This document shows, piece after piece, positions 53,202 through 61,098 of a DNA stretch of 64,000 nucleotides. The notes under the pieces were generated by a model. It saw nothing but the letters and a program-made list of their open reading frames with translations. It ran no database searches and was not told the DNA's origin. This DNA is from Streptomyces sp. NBC_01460 (GTDB lineage: Bacteria; Actinomycetota; Actinomycetes; Streptomycetales; Streptomycetaceae), in contig NZ_CP109473.1 in NCBI RefSeq assembly GCF_036227405.1, positions 4,650,001-4,714,000 on the forward strand, given 5' to 3'. The first letter of the stretch is position 1, and each line of letters starts with the position of its first letter. Position numbers and translations under genes: made by a program.

Positions 53202-54400
53202 CGCGCCGCCCGGAGCCGGGTGAAGCGTCCGCCGCGGGGCCAGAACGCCCCCGAGGCGGGCATCTTCTTCATACGGCCGTAGGTCGGCCAGGGGGAGGCG
53301 CTCACGGCTTCCTTATATCTGGCCGCCGCGCGCCCTGTCAGGCAGATGCGCCGGGGGCTGTCGTCGGGCCGGGTGAACTGCACGACCGCATCGTTCCTGC
53401 CCAGGCTCACGGGTGTGTGGTAGTAGCCGAAGCGGAAGGGCTTGGGCTGCCTGCCCCGCAGTGTGCGGACGATCGACACCGCCGCGTGCACCCCGGTCGG
53501 CATCCCGCTCTGGCAGGTGCCGTGCAGGACGCCGTAGCCCTGGCGGACTGCCGCCGCGTCGCCCACGGCGTACACGTCCGGGTGCGACTCGGACCGCAGC
53601 GCGGTGTCGGTGAGGATGCGGCCGCGCTCGTCCACCCGCAGACCGGCCTCGGCCGCCAGCGGTGACACCCGGGTCCCGCCCGTCCACAGGACGACCTCGG
53701 CGGCGACGCTCTCCCCGCCCGCCAGCTCGACGGAGCCGGGCAGCACCTTCACCACCTGCTCCCCGCCGCGCACCCGCACGCCCAGCCGGTCGAGCGCGGA
53801 CCGCAGATGGGCTTGGGCCTTCGGATTCATCGACGCGCCTGGTTCCTGGCGCCCCACCAGGACGACGTCCAACTGCGGGTGCCGTTCGGCGATCTCGGCG
53901 GCCGACTCGACCCCCGTCAGGCCGCTGCCCACGACGACCACCGTGCCGCTCCCGAGCCGGGCCAGCCGGTCGGCCATCGACCGCGCCTCCTCGGGGCCGC
54001 TGAGCGTGTACGCGTGGTCCTCGGCACCCGGCACCGCCGCCGTGTCGGCCACGCCGCCCAGCCCGTACACCAGCGTGTCGTAGTGCAGGACCCGCTCGTC
54101 GTCGATCCGCACGGTCCTCGTGTCCGCGTCCACCGCCGTCACCCAGCCGCGCACGAACCGGGCGCCCGTGCCCTCCAGCACCTCCGGGATGCTCAGCTCG
54201 GCGGGCTCCTGCCCCGTCGCCGTCATGTGCAGCCGGAGCCGCTCGGTAAAGCTGTCCTGGGCGTTCACGAGGGTCACGGTCAGGCCCTTCCGCCGCCCGG
54301 GCCTGGCTGCCAGCTGGACGGCCGCCGCCATGCCCGCGTACCCGGCGCCGAGGACGACGACGTGGTGGGTGGACGTTCCGTCGGTCTCACGTGTGTTCAT
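53198..54400 (-). CDS. FAD-dependent pyridine nucleotide oxidoreductase (NDH-2-like)
   Basis: 400 aa. VVVLGAGYAGMAAAVQLA binds FAD, TVVVVGSGLTGVESAAEIA binds NAD(P)H, and DVYAVGDAAAVRQG closes the FAD site, as in type II NADH dehydrogenases. There is no membrane helix. It precedes and is translationally coupled to the ECF41 sigma gene, which probably directs transcription of this promoter. I use the ATG at 54400; the frame to 54553 is non-conserved. Confidence 0.85.
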   Translation of the reverse strand: MNTRETDGTSTHHVVVLGAGYAGMAAAVQLAARPGRRKGLTVTLVNAQDSFTERLRLHMTATGQEPAELSIPEVLEGTGARFVRGWVTAVDADTRTVRIDDERVLHYDTLVYGLGGVADTAAVPGAEDHAYTLSGPEEARSMADRLARLGSGTVVVVGSGLTGVESAAEIAERHPQLDVVLVGRQEPGASMNPKAQAHLRSALDRLGVRVRGGEQVVKVLPGSVELAGGESVAAEVVLWTGGTRVSPLAAEAGLRVDERGRILTDTALRSESHPDVYAVGDAAAVRQGYGVLHGTCQSGMPTGVHAAVSIVRTLRGRQPKPFRFGYYHTPVSLGRNDAVVQFTRPDDSPRRICLTGRAAARYKEAVSASPWPTYGRMKKMPASGAFWPRGGRFTRLRAAR

Positions 54401-54485
54401 CGCTTCCGCCTTCTTCCGCTTCCTGATGACACCCACGAGACGGAAGTTCTCCGGCGATCTGTGACATGACCAGAAGTGACCTGCG

Positions 54486-55139
54486 TCACAGGTGGAGCTG
54501 GGTGGGGATCCGGTCGAGCCCCAGGGGTGCGGGAGGCGGCAGTGGGGCCGCATCCCCGGCGCGGAAGGACTGGAGGAGGTAGGCGACCAGGCGCCGGGAC
54601 GCGGCGGGCGCGTCCTCGCCCGCCCCGGCGGTGGCGCCGCAGTTGGCCAGCATCAGCAGCGTGATGTCCTGTACGTCGAAGTCCGGACGCAGCCGCCCGC
54701 TCTCCTTGGCCCTCCGGACCAGCAGGGCCAGCCCCTCCTCCGCACGGGCGCGCTCCTCGGTGAAGGCGGCGTGGTCGGGGAACTGGGAGAGGAACGCCTG
54801 GGTGAACCCCCGCTCCCTCGCCTGCATCATGCAGACCTTCTCGATGACCGAGCAGAAGCCGCGCCACGGGTCCGGGTCCGCGAGGCCCTCGTCCAGGACG
54901 GCGACACAGTGGGTGAGCTGCTCGGAGAACGCCTCGGACACCAGCGCGGCGCGCGTCGGGAACCGCCGGTAGAGCGTGGCGACCCCGACCTTCGCACGCC
55001 GGGCGATCGCCGCCATGGGGACGTCGATGCCCTGCGCGGCGAACGCCTCCCGGGCGGCGTCGAGAATCCGCTCCCTGTTCTCCCGCGCGTCGGCCCGCAG
55101 GCCGTCACGGGACGGTTTGTGAGACGTCTGATCAGGCAT
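54486..55139 (-). CDS. TetR-family transcriptional regulator
   Basis: 217 aa. The HTH lies at about 18-65 (ARENRERILDAAREAFAAQG, MAAIARRAKVGVATLYRRFP). The C-domain is typical of the SBP-like TetR_C family. ATG 55139 (MPDQTSHKPS) is preferred to 55172. It is divergent from the reductase at 55199 with 59 nt between, so it likely represses that gene. Confidence 0.87.
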   Translation of the reverse strand: MPDQTSHKPSRDGLRADARENRERILDAAREAFAAQGIDVPMAAIARRAKVGVATLYRRFPTRAALVSEAFSEQLTHCVAVLDEGLADPDPWRGFCSVIEKVCMMQARERGFTQAFLSQFPDHAAFTEERARAEEGLALLVRRAKESGRLRPDFDVQDITLLMLANCGATAGAGEDAPAASRRLVAYLLQSFRAGDAAPLPPPAPLGLDRIPTQLHL

Positions 55140-55198
55140 GTTTCTCACTTCGAGCCAAGTGGAGGGGTGCATCCGTTTACCCGCCTAGCCTGGCAGAC

Positions 55199-56152
55199 AT
55201 GAACGACATGCGCGCAGCGCTCTACGACCGTTACGGCCCCCCGGAGGTGCTCTACGTCGGCAGGGTCCCCATCCCGGCGCTCCAGCAGGGCCAGGTGCTG
55301 GTCCGTGTCCACGCGGCGAGCGTCAACGGCGGTGAGCTGTACGGGCGGGCCGGCCGCGTCCGCCTGGTGACCGGCCGGAAGTTCCCGCTCCGCACGGGGC
55401 TCGACTTCGCCGGGGAGGTCGCCGAGGTGGACCCCGCGATCACGGGGCTCAAGCCGGGCGACCGGGTGTGGGGCGTCCTGCCCCGCACCTTCGGGAGCGC
55501 GGCCGAATACGTGGCGGTCCGCCCCCGGAACCTCTCGTACGCCCCCGAGAACATCGGCCTCGTCGAAGCCGCCTCCCTGCCGGTCGGCACGACGGCCCTC
55601 ACCGCCCTGAAGGCCAAGGCGCGGATCGAGGCGGGCGAACGCCTGCTCGTGCGCGGCGCCAGCGGGGGCGTCGGCAGCATCGCGGTCCAGCTCGGCAAGG
55701 CCCTGGGCGCCCACGTCACGGCCCTCGCCGGCACGAAGAACCTCGACTTCGTGCGGGAGTTGGGCGCCGACGAGGCCCACAGCTACACCACAACCGGCCC
55801 GTCCGACCTCGACCGCTTCGACGTCATCCTGGACACCGTCGGCACCGAGCACCGGGCCTTCCGGAAGCTCCTGGCACCCGGCGGGCGCATGGTCTCGATC
55901 GCCTTCGACATCGACCACATCGCCGCGAGCCTCGGCTACCTGCTGGCCTCGACCGTCCACGGCCGGGGACGGGTCCGGTTCTTCAGCGGCAACCCGCAGC
56001 ACGATCTGCTGGCCGAGCTGACCCGCTACGTCGAGACCGGCGCGATCCGCCCGGTGGTGGACACGGTCCACCCCCTGGCCGACATCGCCACCGCGCACCG
56101 TGCGCTGGAGGCGGGCGGGGTGCGGGGGAAGCACGTGATCCAGGTGGTGTGA
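55199..56152 (+). CDS. NAD(P)H-dependent quinone/alkenal reductase (MDR family)
   Basis: 317 aa. The GroES-like N-domain (MRAALYDRYGPPEVLYV, SVNGGELYGRAGRV) is followed by LLVRGASGGVGSIAVQLGKALG as the cofactor motif. No zinc ligands are seen. Such enzymes reduce quinones or enones. TAGCCT (55186-55191) lies 7 nt before the ATG, a leaderless start. The divergent TetR gene is the probable regulator. Confidence 0.85.
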   Translation: MNDMRAALYDRYGPPEVLYVGRVPIPALQQGQVLVRVHAASVNGGELYGRAGRVRLVTGRKFPLRTGLDFAGEVAEVDPAITGLKPGDRVWGVLPRTFGSAAEYVAVRPRNLSYAPENIGLVEAASLPVGTTALTALKAKARIEAGERLLVRGASGGVGSIAVQLGKALGAHVTALAGTKNLDFVRELGADEAHSYTTTGPSDLDRFDVILDTVGTEHRAFRKLLAPGGRMVSIAFDIDHIAASLGYLLASTVHGRGRVRFFSGNPQHDLLAELTRYVETGAIRPVVDTVHPLADIATAHRALEAGGVRGKHVIQVV

Positions 56153-56355
56153 GCCGGGAGCCCCGCTTGCTCAGACCGCGCCGGACATGACAGGGCCGAC
56201 ATGCCTCGCTTGCCGGTGCGCGCTTTGAGCGCGGCAATGGTGCCCTCATGGAGCGAGACGGACACCGGACGGACCGGGCCTTCGTCGCGTGCCGGGGATG
56301 TGGCCATGGCTCCTGTTCAACACAGCTCTTGTCATCGGGACGGGAGGTGTGACGC

Positions 56356-57060
56356 TCAGCCGGGCAGGTTCCAGGCCCCGGCGAGCTGTCCGGCCAGGTC
56401 GGTCAGGTCGTCGGCATACAGGTCGAACCGGTCAGAGGGTGCGGGCGGATCACCCACGGGGCGGGCGACGTAGGCGGTGCGCAGCCCGATCGCCTGCGCA
56501 CCTCGCAGGTCCCAGGCGTGGGCGGCCACCATCAGCAGCCGCTCCGGCGGCGCCCCGGAGGCGGTCACGGCCAGCCGGTAGACCGCAGGATCCGGCTTGT
56601 AGGTCCGGGCCTCCTCGGCCGACAGCACCTGGTGCCAGCGCAGCCCGGCGCGGGCGTTGAGCCCCAGCAGCGCACTCCGGCTCGCGTTGGACAGGCCGAT
56701 CAGCGGGAAGCGCTCGGCGAGCAGGGCGAGCCCCGCGACGGTGTCGGGCCACGGCGGCAGGCGACGGCCCGCCAGGGCCAGCGCCGCCACGGCAGCGGGG
56801 TCCTCGGCACCGGCCGCCTCGGCGACGATCCGGGCGGCCTCCCGGTCCAGGTCCTCGCTGGTGGCGTAGGGCCGGCTGCCGTCGAGCACGCGACGCGATG
56901 CGCTGTCGATGTGCTCCTGCCACAGCGTCAGGAGCTGCTCCGTGGTGGGCTCGTCGAGTGTGGGGGCGAGCTCCCGGATTCCGGCGCGGATCCCGGTGGG
57001 TTCGTCGACGAGTGTGCCCAGCACGTCGAAGACCAGGGCGTCGATCTGTAATTCGGGCAT
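56356..57060 (-). CDS. HAD-superfamily hydrolase, haloacid dehalogenase type II-like
   Basis: 234 aa. ALVFDVLGTLVDEP gives the nucleophile Asp, PLIGLSNASRSALLGL motif II, EEARTYKPDPAVYRLA motif III Lys and MVAAHAWDLRGAQAIGLRTA motif IV. The HAWD form of motif IV is the L-2-haloacid dehalogenase type. The actual substrate may be a phosphate ester. GGAGG lies 9 nt before the ATG. Confidence 0.85.
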   Translation of the reverse strand: MPELQIDALVFDVLGTLVDEPTGIRAGIRELAPTLDEPTTEQLLTLWQEHIDSASRRVLDGSRPYATSEDLDREAARIVAEAAGAEDPAAVAALALAGRRLPPWPDTVAGLALLAERFPLIGLSNASRSALLGLNARAGLRWHQVLSAEEARTYKPDPAVYRLAVTASGAPPERLLMVAAHAWDLRGAQAIGLRTAYVARPVGDPPAPSDRFDLYADDLTDLAGQLAGAWNLPG

Positions 57061-57090
57061 GCGGTGGGACCTCCTGCGGCGACGGATCGG

Positions 57091-57357
57091 CTACGCGTGC
57101 TTGAGGTCCGCGATGAAGGCCGCCCAGGCACCGGTCCGGAACACGAGCGCCGGGCCGTCGGTGACCTTGGAGTCGCGGACGGGGACGACATCGGGGAGGT
57201 TGTCGGCGACTTCTAGGCAGTTGCCCCCATCGCCGCCGCTGTACGTCGACTTGCGCCAGGTGGCGACCTCCAGGCAGTTGCCGCCACTGGCATCGCTGTA
57301 GGTGGACTTGTGCCAGGTCGCCGCAGCGAGGTCGTAGTCAGAGCTGCTGATCTTCAT
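57091..57357 (-). CDS. DUF397 protein with duplicated motif
   Basis: 88 aa from the ATG at 57357 (GGAGG 9 nt upstream). DUF397 proteins partner with Scr1-type XRE regulators, as here. Its KSTYS...NCLEV motif occurs twice in tandem: ATWHKSTYSDASGGNCLEV (13-31) and ATWRKSTYSGGDGGNCLEV (32-50), a 19-residue duplication. The C-terminus VPVRDSKVTDGPALVFRTGA is typical. The gene overlaps the end of the XRE gene by 20 nt. Confidence 0.88.
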   Translation of the reverse strand: MKISSSDYDLAAATWHKSTYSDASGGNCLEVATWRKSTYSGGDGGNCLEVADNLPDVVPVRDSKVTDGPALVFRTGAWAAFIADLKHA

Positions 57358-58180
57358 GGGCGTAATCCTCCGCAACCGACTCGATCAAGGCCAGGGACAC
57401 ATCGGGTGCCAATGCGCTGGCCACCAGCAAATCGTAGGTCAGTTCGTATGAGCGAACCGCTGCTGGATCGTCAAGTAGTTGGCCCGAACCCAATCCGTCC
57501 AGGTAGGCGAGAGGAGGAGCGTCCGGGAACGCCATGAGTTTGAGCGGACCACCCATCGCTGCGTGCCCGCCCGCGCTGTACGGCAGGATCTGGATGATGA
57601 CTCTTCGCTGTCGGCTGAGTTGAGTCAGGCGACGCAGTGCCTCGGACATGACGGCCGCTCCACCGACTCTCCGTCGGATCACCGCCTCATCCAGAACCAT
57701 CCAAACCATGGGGGTTGTTGGATGGGTCAGAAGGCTGGCCCGCTCGATCCTGGCCGTGACAAGTTCATCAATCGTGGCTTCGGGAGCGGTGGGCCTGCCC
57801 GCCAGGAAGACTGCCCGTGCGTACGCCTCCGACTGCAGAAGCCCCGGGATGAGGAGCGGCGAATACTCCTTGATCGTCTGCGCGACGGCCTCCGCCTCCG
57901 CCGCCTCTGCGAAGTGGTCCGGATACTTCGACTGCTTCTGCGCCGCACAGTTCCTCACGAAGAACCCGTCCGTGCCCAGCACCTCGTCCAACTTCTGGGC
58001 CTGGTCGAGCTGCATGCGCCTCGTGCCCGCCTCCAGTTGGCCGATGAAGGAGCCGCTGACGAACAGCGGGGCCCCCAGGTCCTCCTGCGACAGGCCCGCG
58101 GCCTCTCTCCGGTGGCGGAGTTCCGCGCCGAGGAGGGCGCGGGGTGAGGAGGAAGGGTCGAGCTTCTTCGGTCCGGGCAA
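57338..58180 (-). CDS. Scr1-like XRE regulator with DUF5753 domain
   Basis: 280 aa from a TTG at 58180 (GGGAG 5 nt upstream), which gives the family's usual N-terminus MPGPKKLDPSSSPRALLGAE; a GTG at 58249 is the longer alternative. The HTH_3 domain (LRHRREAAGLSQEDLGAPLF, SGSFIGQLEAGTRRM) is at about 20-75, and the rest is DUF5753 (YSPLLIPGLLQSEAYARAVF). These regulators work with a DUF397 partner in development and antibiotic control. A 35-bp inverted repeat lies just upstream. Confidence 0.85.
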   Translation of the reverse strand: MPGPKKLDPSSSPRALLGAELRHRREAAGLSQEDLGAPLFVSGSFIGQLEAGTRRMQLDQAQKLDEVLGTDGFFVRNCAAQKQSKYPDHFAEAAEAEAVAQTIKEYSPLLIPGLLQSEAYARAVFLAGRPTAPEATIDELVTARIERASLLTHPTTPMVWMVLDEAVIRRRVGGAAVMSEALRRLTQLSRQRRVIIQILPYSAGGHAAMGGPLKLMAFPDAPPLAYLDGLGSGQLLDDPAAVRSYELTYDLLVASALAPDVSLALIESVAEDYAHEDQQL

Positions 58181-58245
58181 GGCGACTCCCAGTGGACATG
58201 TGCGGGTGTTGGAACTGCGCCTCTTCCACGGTAGCGACGAATTGG

Positions 58246-58280
58246 CCACGCTGAGTAGGCATAGCCACTACTCAGCGTGG
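58246..58280. promoter_or_regulatory. 13-bp perfect inverted repeat in a divergent promoter
   Basis: CCACGCTGAGTAG (58246-58258) and CTACTCAGCGTGG (58268-58280) flank a 9-bp spacer. It lies between the XRE regulator and the divergent small genes, and its size fits a dimeric repressor site. Both transcripts could be controlled, probably by the XRE protein itself. Confidence 0.75.
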
Positions 58281-58294
58281 AAATGGGGAAGATC

Positions 58295-58537
58295 ATGATG
58301 ACGGCTACGGAACGGCGCAATGAGGCAGCGGACAGAGTGCGGGCTGCGGAGGACGCGGTGGCGCGGCTGCGGGCCGGGTTCGCGGGGGTCGGCGTGAAGC
58401 TGCCGTCGCTGCGGGTCGACCCGGTGTCGTGCGCGAGGAACGAGCCCATGCCGCTCGTCGACCTCGGCCGGTGCTCGATCGAGACGGCACTGCGGCTGAG
58501 CGCGCTGCTCGAAGCGAAGGCAGCTCATGACAGTTGA
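58295..58537 (+). CDS. small hypothetical protein, first of a two-gene unit
   Basis: 80 aa from the ATG at 58295; the next codon is also ATG and better spaced to GGGGAAG. An Ala/Arg/Glu-rich helix (ERRNEAADRVRAAEDAVARL) is followed by PSLRVDPVSCARNEPMPLVD. No domain is recognised. Genes like this commonly neighbour Scr1/DUF397 pairs in streptomycetes. It overlaps the next gene by 11 nt. Confidence 0.65.
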   Translation: MMTATERRNEAADRVRAAEDAVARLRAGFAGVGVKLPSLRVDPVSCARNEPMPLVDLGRCSIETALRLSALLEAKAAHDS

Positions 58538-58760
58538 AGGACTGGAGCCGTGTATGCCGGAGCCCGGAACGTTCGCGATGGACGTGCGGGACGGCCGGGT
58601 GGGCCGGGTGATGGGCCGAGTCGGCCCGTACGTACAACTGCGTCCGCCGGGTGGCGGGGCCGAGTGGGACTGCCCGCCGGAGGCCGTCCGGCCGGCCCCG
58701 CCGGGGCTCGTGCTCCGGGCCCGGGTGCGGGAGATCAACCGGGAGGGGCGGCTGCCGTGA
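58527..58760 (+). CDS. small hypothetical protein, second of the unit
   Basis: 77 aa. MPEPGTFAMDVRDGRVGRVM and GPYVQLRPPGGGAEWDCPPE suggest a small beta-barrel (SH3-like) fold. It starts inside the preceding gene, so translation is coupled. No homologue function is known to me. Its neighbours suggest control by the XRE regulator. Confidence 0.6.
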   Translation: MTVEGLEPCMPEPGTFAMDVRDGRVGRVMGRVGPYVQLRPPGGGAEWDCPPEAVRPAPPGLVLRARVREINREGRLP

Positions 58761-58775
58761 GGCCGCCCCGGGGCA

Positions 58776-59792
58776 TCACGGCCGGGGTGCCGCCCGGCGC
58801 TCCCGGGCCTGGACGAGCCGCTGCCGGAGTACCGCGAGGGTGGCGTGCGCCGGTGGAAGGGCCAGGGCGCCGGTGAGCAGCAGGGCGACCGCGATCGGGG
58901 CGAGGACCCCGGCGACATACGCGGCGTAGGTGTTGTCCGGGCCCCACTCCAGGAAGACGCGGACCGTGCCGGGGCGCAGGGACCGTGCGGCGACGTGGAG
59001 CAGGACGTACGTGACCACGGTGAGACCGCCCAGAGGGAGCGCGACGGCCACGGTCCGGAACCAGGCGGAGGGCCGGCCCCACACGAGCGACCAGGAGCGG
59101 CGCATCGCGGCTCGGGGCCCGAGGCCCTCCGCCGCGGCGACGGCCGGGGCCAGGGTCCAGCCGAGCCGCAGGAGCAGCGCGCTCGCCGTGCCCAGCAGGG
59201 GCGGACCGTAGCGCAGCACCTCGAACAGGTGGGGGTGCTCCCACTTCGGGACGATCGCGGTGTACTCCCTGAACGTGGTGGTCGTGAAGTACTCCTCCAC
59301 CAGGATTCCGAGCACCACCGGAGCCCACACGCACACGCCGCGCAGCGCGTACACGCCGAGGACCGCACGGAAGCGGCCACGCCCCTCGCCGGCCGCGCGG
59401 GTGGCCGCGGTCTGGATGGCGGCGCACCCCAGGTGCAGCAGCAGGATCAGGAACGGCAGGCAGGCGAGGAGGACGAGCCACATGGTGTTCACGCGGCTGC
59501 CGTCGGGGGCGTAGGAGTCCTCGTCGATACGTGCCCGCTCCGCGCCGAGGCGTATCTCGGTGAACTCGGGCCAGGCGGCGAGGAAGCCCACGGCGGTCAG
59601 CAGCAGACCGCCCAGGGCTACCGGACCGGTGACGAGGGCCGCCCGGCCGTAGAGGCGGCGCCCGTCACGGCGCACGACGTCGAGCGCCGTGCGGGCGATG
59701 CCGCGTGGCGAGCCGTGCTCCTCCTCCGCCTGCCGCTCCTCGCCCGGAGCCGTTCGGTGTGCGCTGCCACCACCCGCCTGGCCGTTCGTCAT
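58776..59792 (-). CDS. multi-pass membrane protein of unknown function
   Basis: 338 aa from the ATG at 59792 (AGAGG about 10 nt upstream). Six hydrophobic segments are visible (for example AALVTGPVALGGLLLTAVGF, WLVLLACLPFLILLLHLG, VCVWAPVVLGILVE, LLGTASALLLRLGWTLAPAV, LGGLTVVTYVLLHVAA and a last one near 300). It resembles glycerophosphoryl-diester/DUF-type membrane proteins of actinomycetes with AMRRSWSLVWGRPSAWFRTV in a cytoplasmic loop. No enzyme motif is seen. Confidence 0.65.
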   Translation of the reverse strand: MTNGQAGGGSAHRTAPGEERQAEEEHGSPRGIARTALDVVRRDGRRLYGRAALVTGPVALGGLLLTAVGFLAAWPEFTEIRLGAERARIDEDSYAPDGSRVNTMWLVLLACLPFLILLLHLGCAAIQTAATRAAGEGRGRFRAVLGVYALRGVCVWAPVVLGILVEEYFTTTTFREYTAIVPKWEHPHLFEVLRYGPPLLGTASALLLRLGWTLAPAVAAAEGLGPRAAMRRSWSLVWGRPSAWFRTVAVALPLGGLTVVTYVLLHVAARSLRPGTVRVFLEWGPDNTYAAYVAGVLAPIAVALLLTGALALPPAHATLAVLRQRLVQARERRAAPRP

Positions 59793-60026
59793 GTCTACCG
59801 CCTCTCTCCGTCCAGGGGGCGCTTCTCCGTGATCGAAGATCAACGTCTTGGAAGAGGGATGCGGGAGAACGGGCGGTTGGTTCCTCGGCCAGGACGAGCG
59901 CGAGGGACACCTGCGGCGAGGTCGCTGCGAGCGTCACACGTTCGTGGGACGCTGATGAGAGCGGCGGACCGCCGCGAACACGTCGATCTACGCTCCCACG
60001 TACGGCCACAGGAGGAGGGACCTGCG

Positions 60027-60632
60027 ATGACCGCCGCGATGGTCGAAAGCGATCAGGGCTCTGAAGGCCGCCCGTGGGACTACCTGCTGCGCACCTGGCA
60101 GGAACTGGACGTGCCCGAGGGGTGGCGCGCCGAGATCGACGAAGGGCAGATCGTCTTGGTACCGCCGCCTCACGCGCACCACAACGGCATCGCCGAAATG
60201 GTGCAGCGCGTTCTTTACAGGGGCCTCCCCGATGAGCTGGGGATCTACCAGACGCTCGGTGTGCACGTCGCGCCTCTCGACAAGCTGTACGTACCGGACC
60301 TCGTCGTGATGCCGAGAGAGCTGATCGCCGCCGCCGACCCGGAGAGAAGCGACCCTCTGGACGCGTCCGAGGGGCTTCTGATCGTCGAGATCACCTCTCA
60401 GGGCAACGCCCGCGAGGACAGGACGAAGAAGTACCGTGCCTACGCCCGCGCCGGGGTCCCCATGTACCTGCTGCTGGACAGGTTCGACACCCGTGGGGCG
60501 ATGGCGACGCTGTTCACCGAGCCCAACGAGGACGGGACGTACAAGCACAGCGAGGCCGTGCCCTTCGGGAAGCCGCTCCCGCTGCCCGACCCCTTCGACG
60601 TCACCCTGCTCACCGCCGACTTCCCGGTCTGA
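60027..60632 (+). CDS. Uma2-family PD-(D/E)XK nuclease-fold protein
   Basis: 201 aa. The Uma2/DUF820 pattern is clear: PEGWRAEIDEGQIVLVPPPH, HHNGIAEMVQRVL, KLYVPDLVVMPREL (PD) and GLLIVEITSQGNAREDRTKK (ExT with Lys), YARAGVPMYLLLD. This is a restriction-endonuclease-like core. Streptomycetes carry many copies, and their targets are unknown. GGAGGAGGG precedes the ATG. Confidence 0.88.
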   Translation: MTAAMVESDQGSEGRPWDYLLRTWQELDVPEGWRAEIDEGQIVLVPPPHAHHNGIAEMVQRVLYRGLPDELGIYQTLGVHVAPLDKLYVPDLVVMPRELIAAADPERSDPLDASEGLLIVEITSQGNAREDRTKKYRAYARAGVPMYLLLDRFDTRGAMATLFTEPNEDGTYKHSEAVPFGKPLPLPDPFDVTLLTADFPV

Positions 60633-60680
60633 GCCCCGCCGCGCATCGCGTGTCCGGACGGCGGGGCCGGCCCGGGCCGT

Positions 60681-61085
60681 TCAGAACCAGGGGGCCGCCG
60701 CCTCGCGCAGCGCCCTGATCGACTCGGAGAGCGAAGCGACCGAGGCGAGCGCGCCGGTGAGGGTGAAGACCGCGTTCCGCACGCGGCCCCGCCCTGCCTC
60801 GTCCGGCTGTGGGAGTGCGTCCTCCACCTCGGCCAGGGCCGATTCCGCAGCCGATCCCTCGGCGGAGGGCAGCTCGGCCGGGTCCAGGGCGCGGAGGCGT
60901 ACGCGCAGCGCGTCGACGGCTTCCCGCAGGCGCAGGACGTCGTCCGAGTCACCTTCCGGACCGGCTCCCGGGGCGTTGCCGACGAACTCCGCGCTGCTGT
61001 GGTCGCCGGTCTGGGCGTTCCCGGTGAACGTGGCGTGGCCGCTCACGTGGATTCCGCGTCCGTCTCCCGGCGGTGTGCTCGTCAT
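60681..61085 (-). CDS. small helical protein with N-terminal QTGDH (RHIM-like) motif
   Basis: 134 aa from the ATG at 61085 (AAGGAG upstream). Residues 11-34 read HVSGHATFTGNAQTGDHSSA, a short beta-prone motif, followed by a predicted helical bundle (VLRLREAVDALRVRLRAL, VFTLTGALASVASLSESIRA). The same HVxG...GNxQTGDHxxA motif closes the upstream-encoded 615-aa protein. Such paired motifs are reported for bacterial amyloid signalling, where they let effector and receptor co-assemble. That role is inferred. It is last in a three-gene operon. Confidence 0.7.
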   Translation of the reverse strand: MTSTPPGDGRGIHVSGHATFTGNAQTGDHSSAEFVGNAPGAGPEGDSDDVLRLREAVDALRVRLRALDPAELPSAEGSAAESALAEVEDALPQPDEAGRGRVRNAVFTLTGALASVASLSESIRALREAAAPWF

Positions 61086-61098
61086 GGTGTCGACTCCT

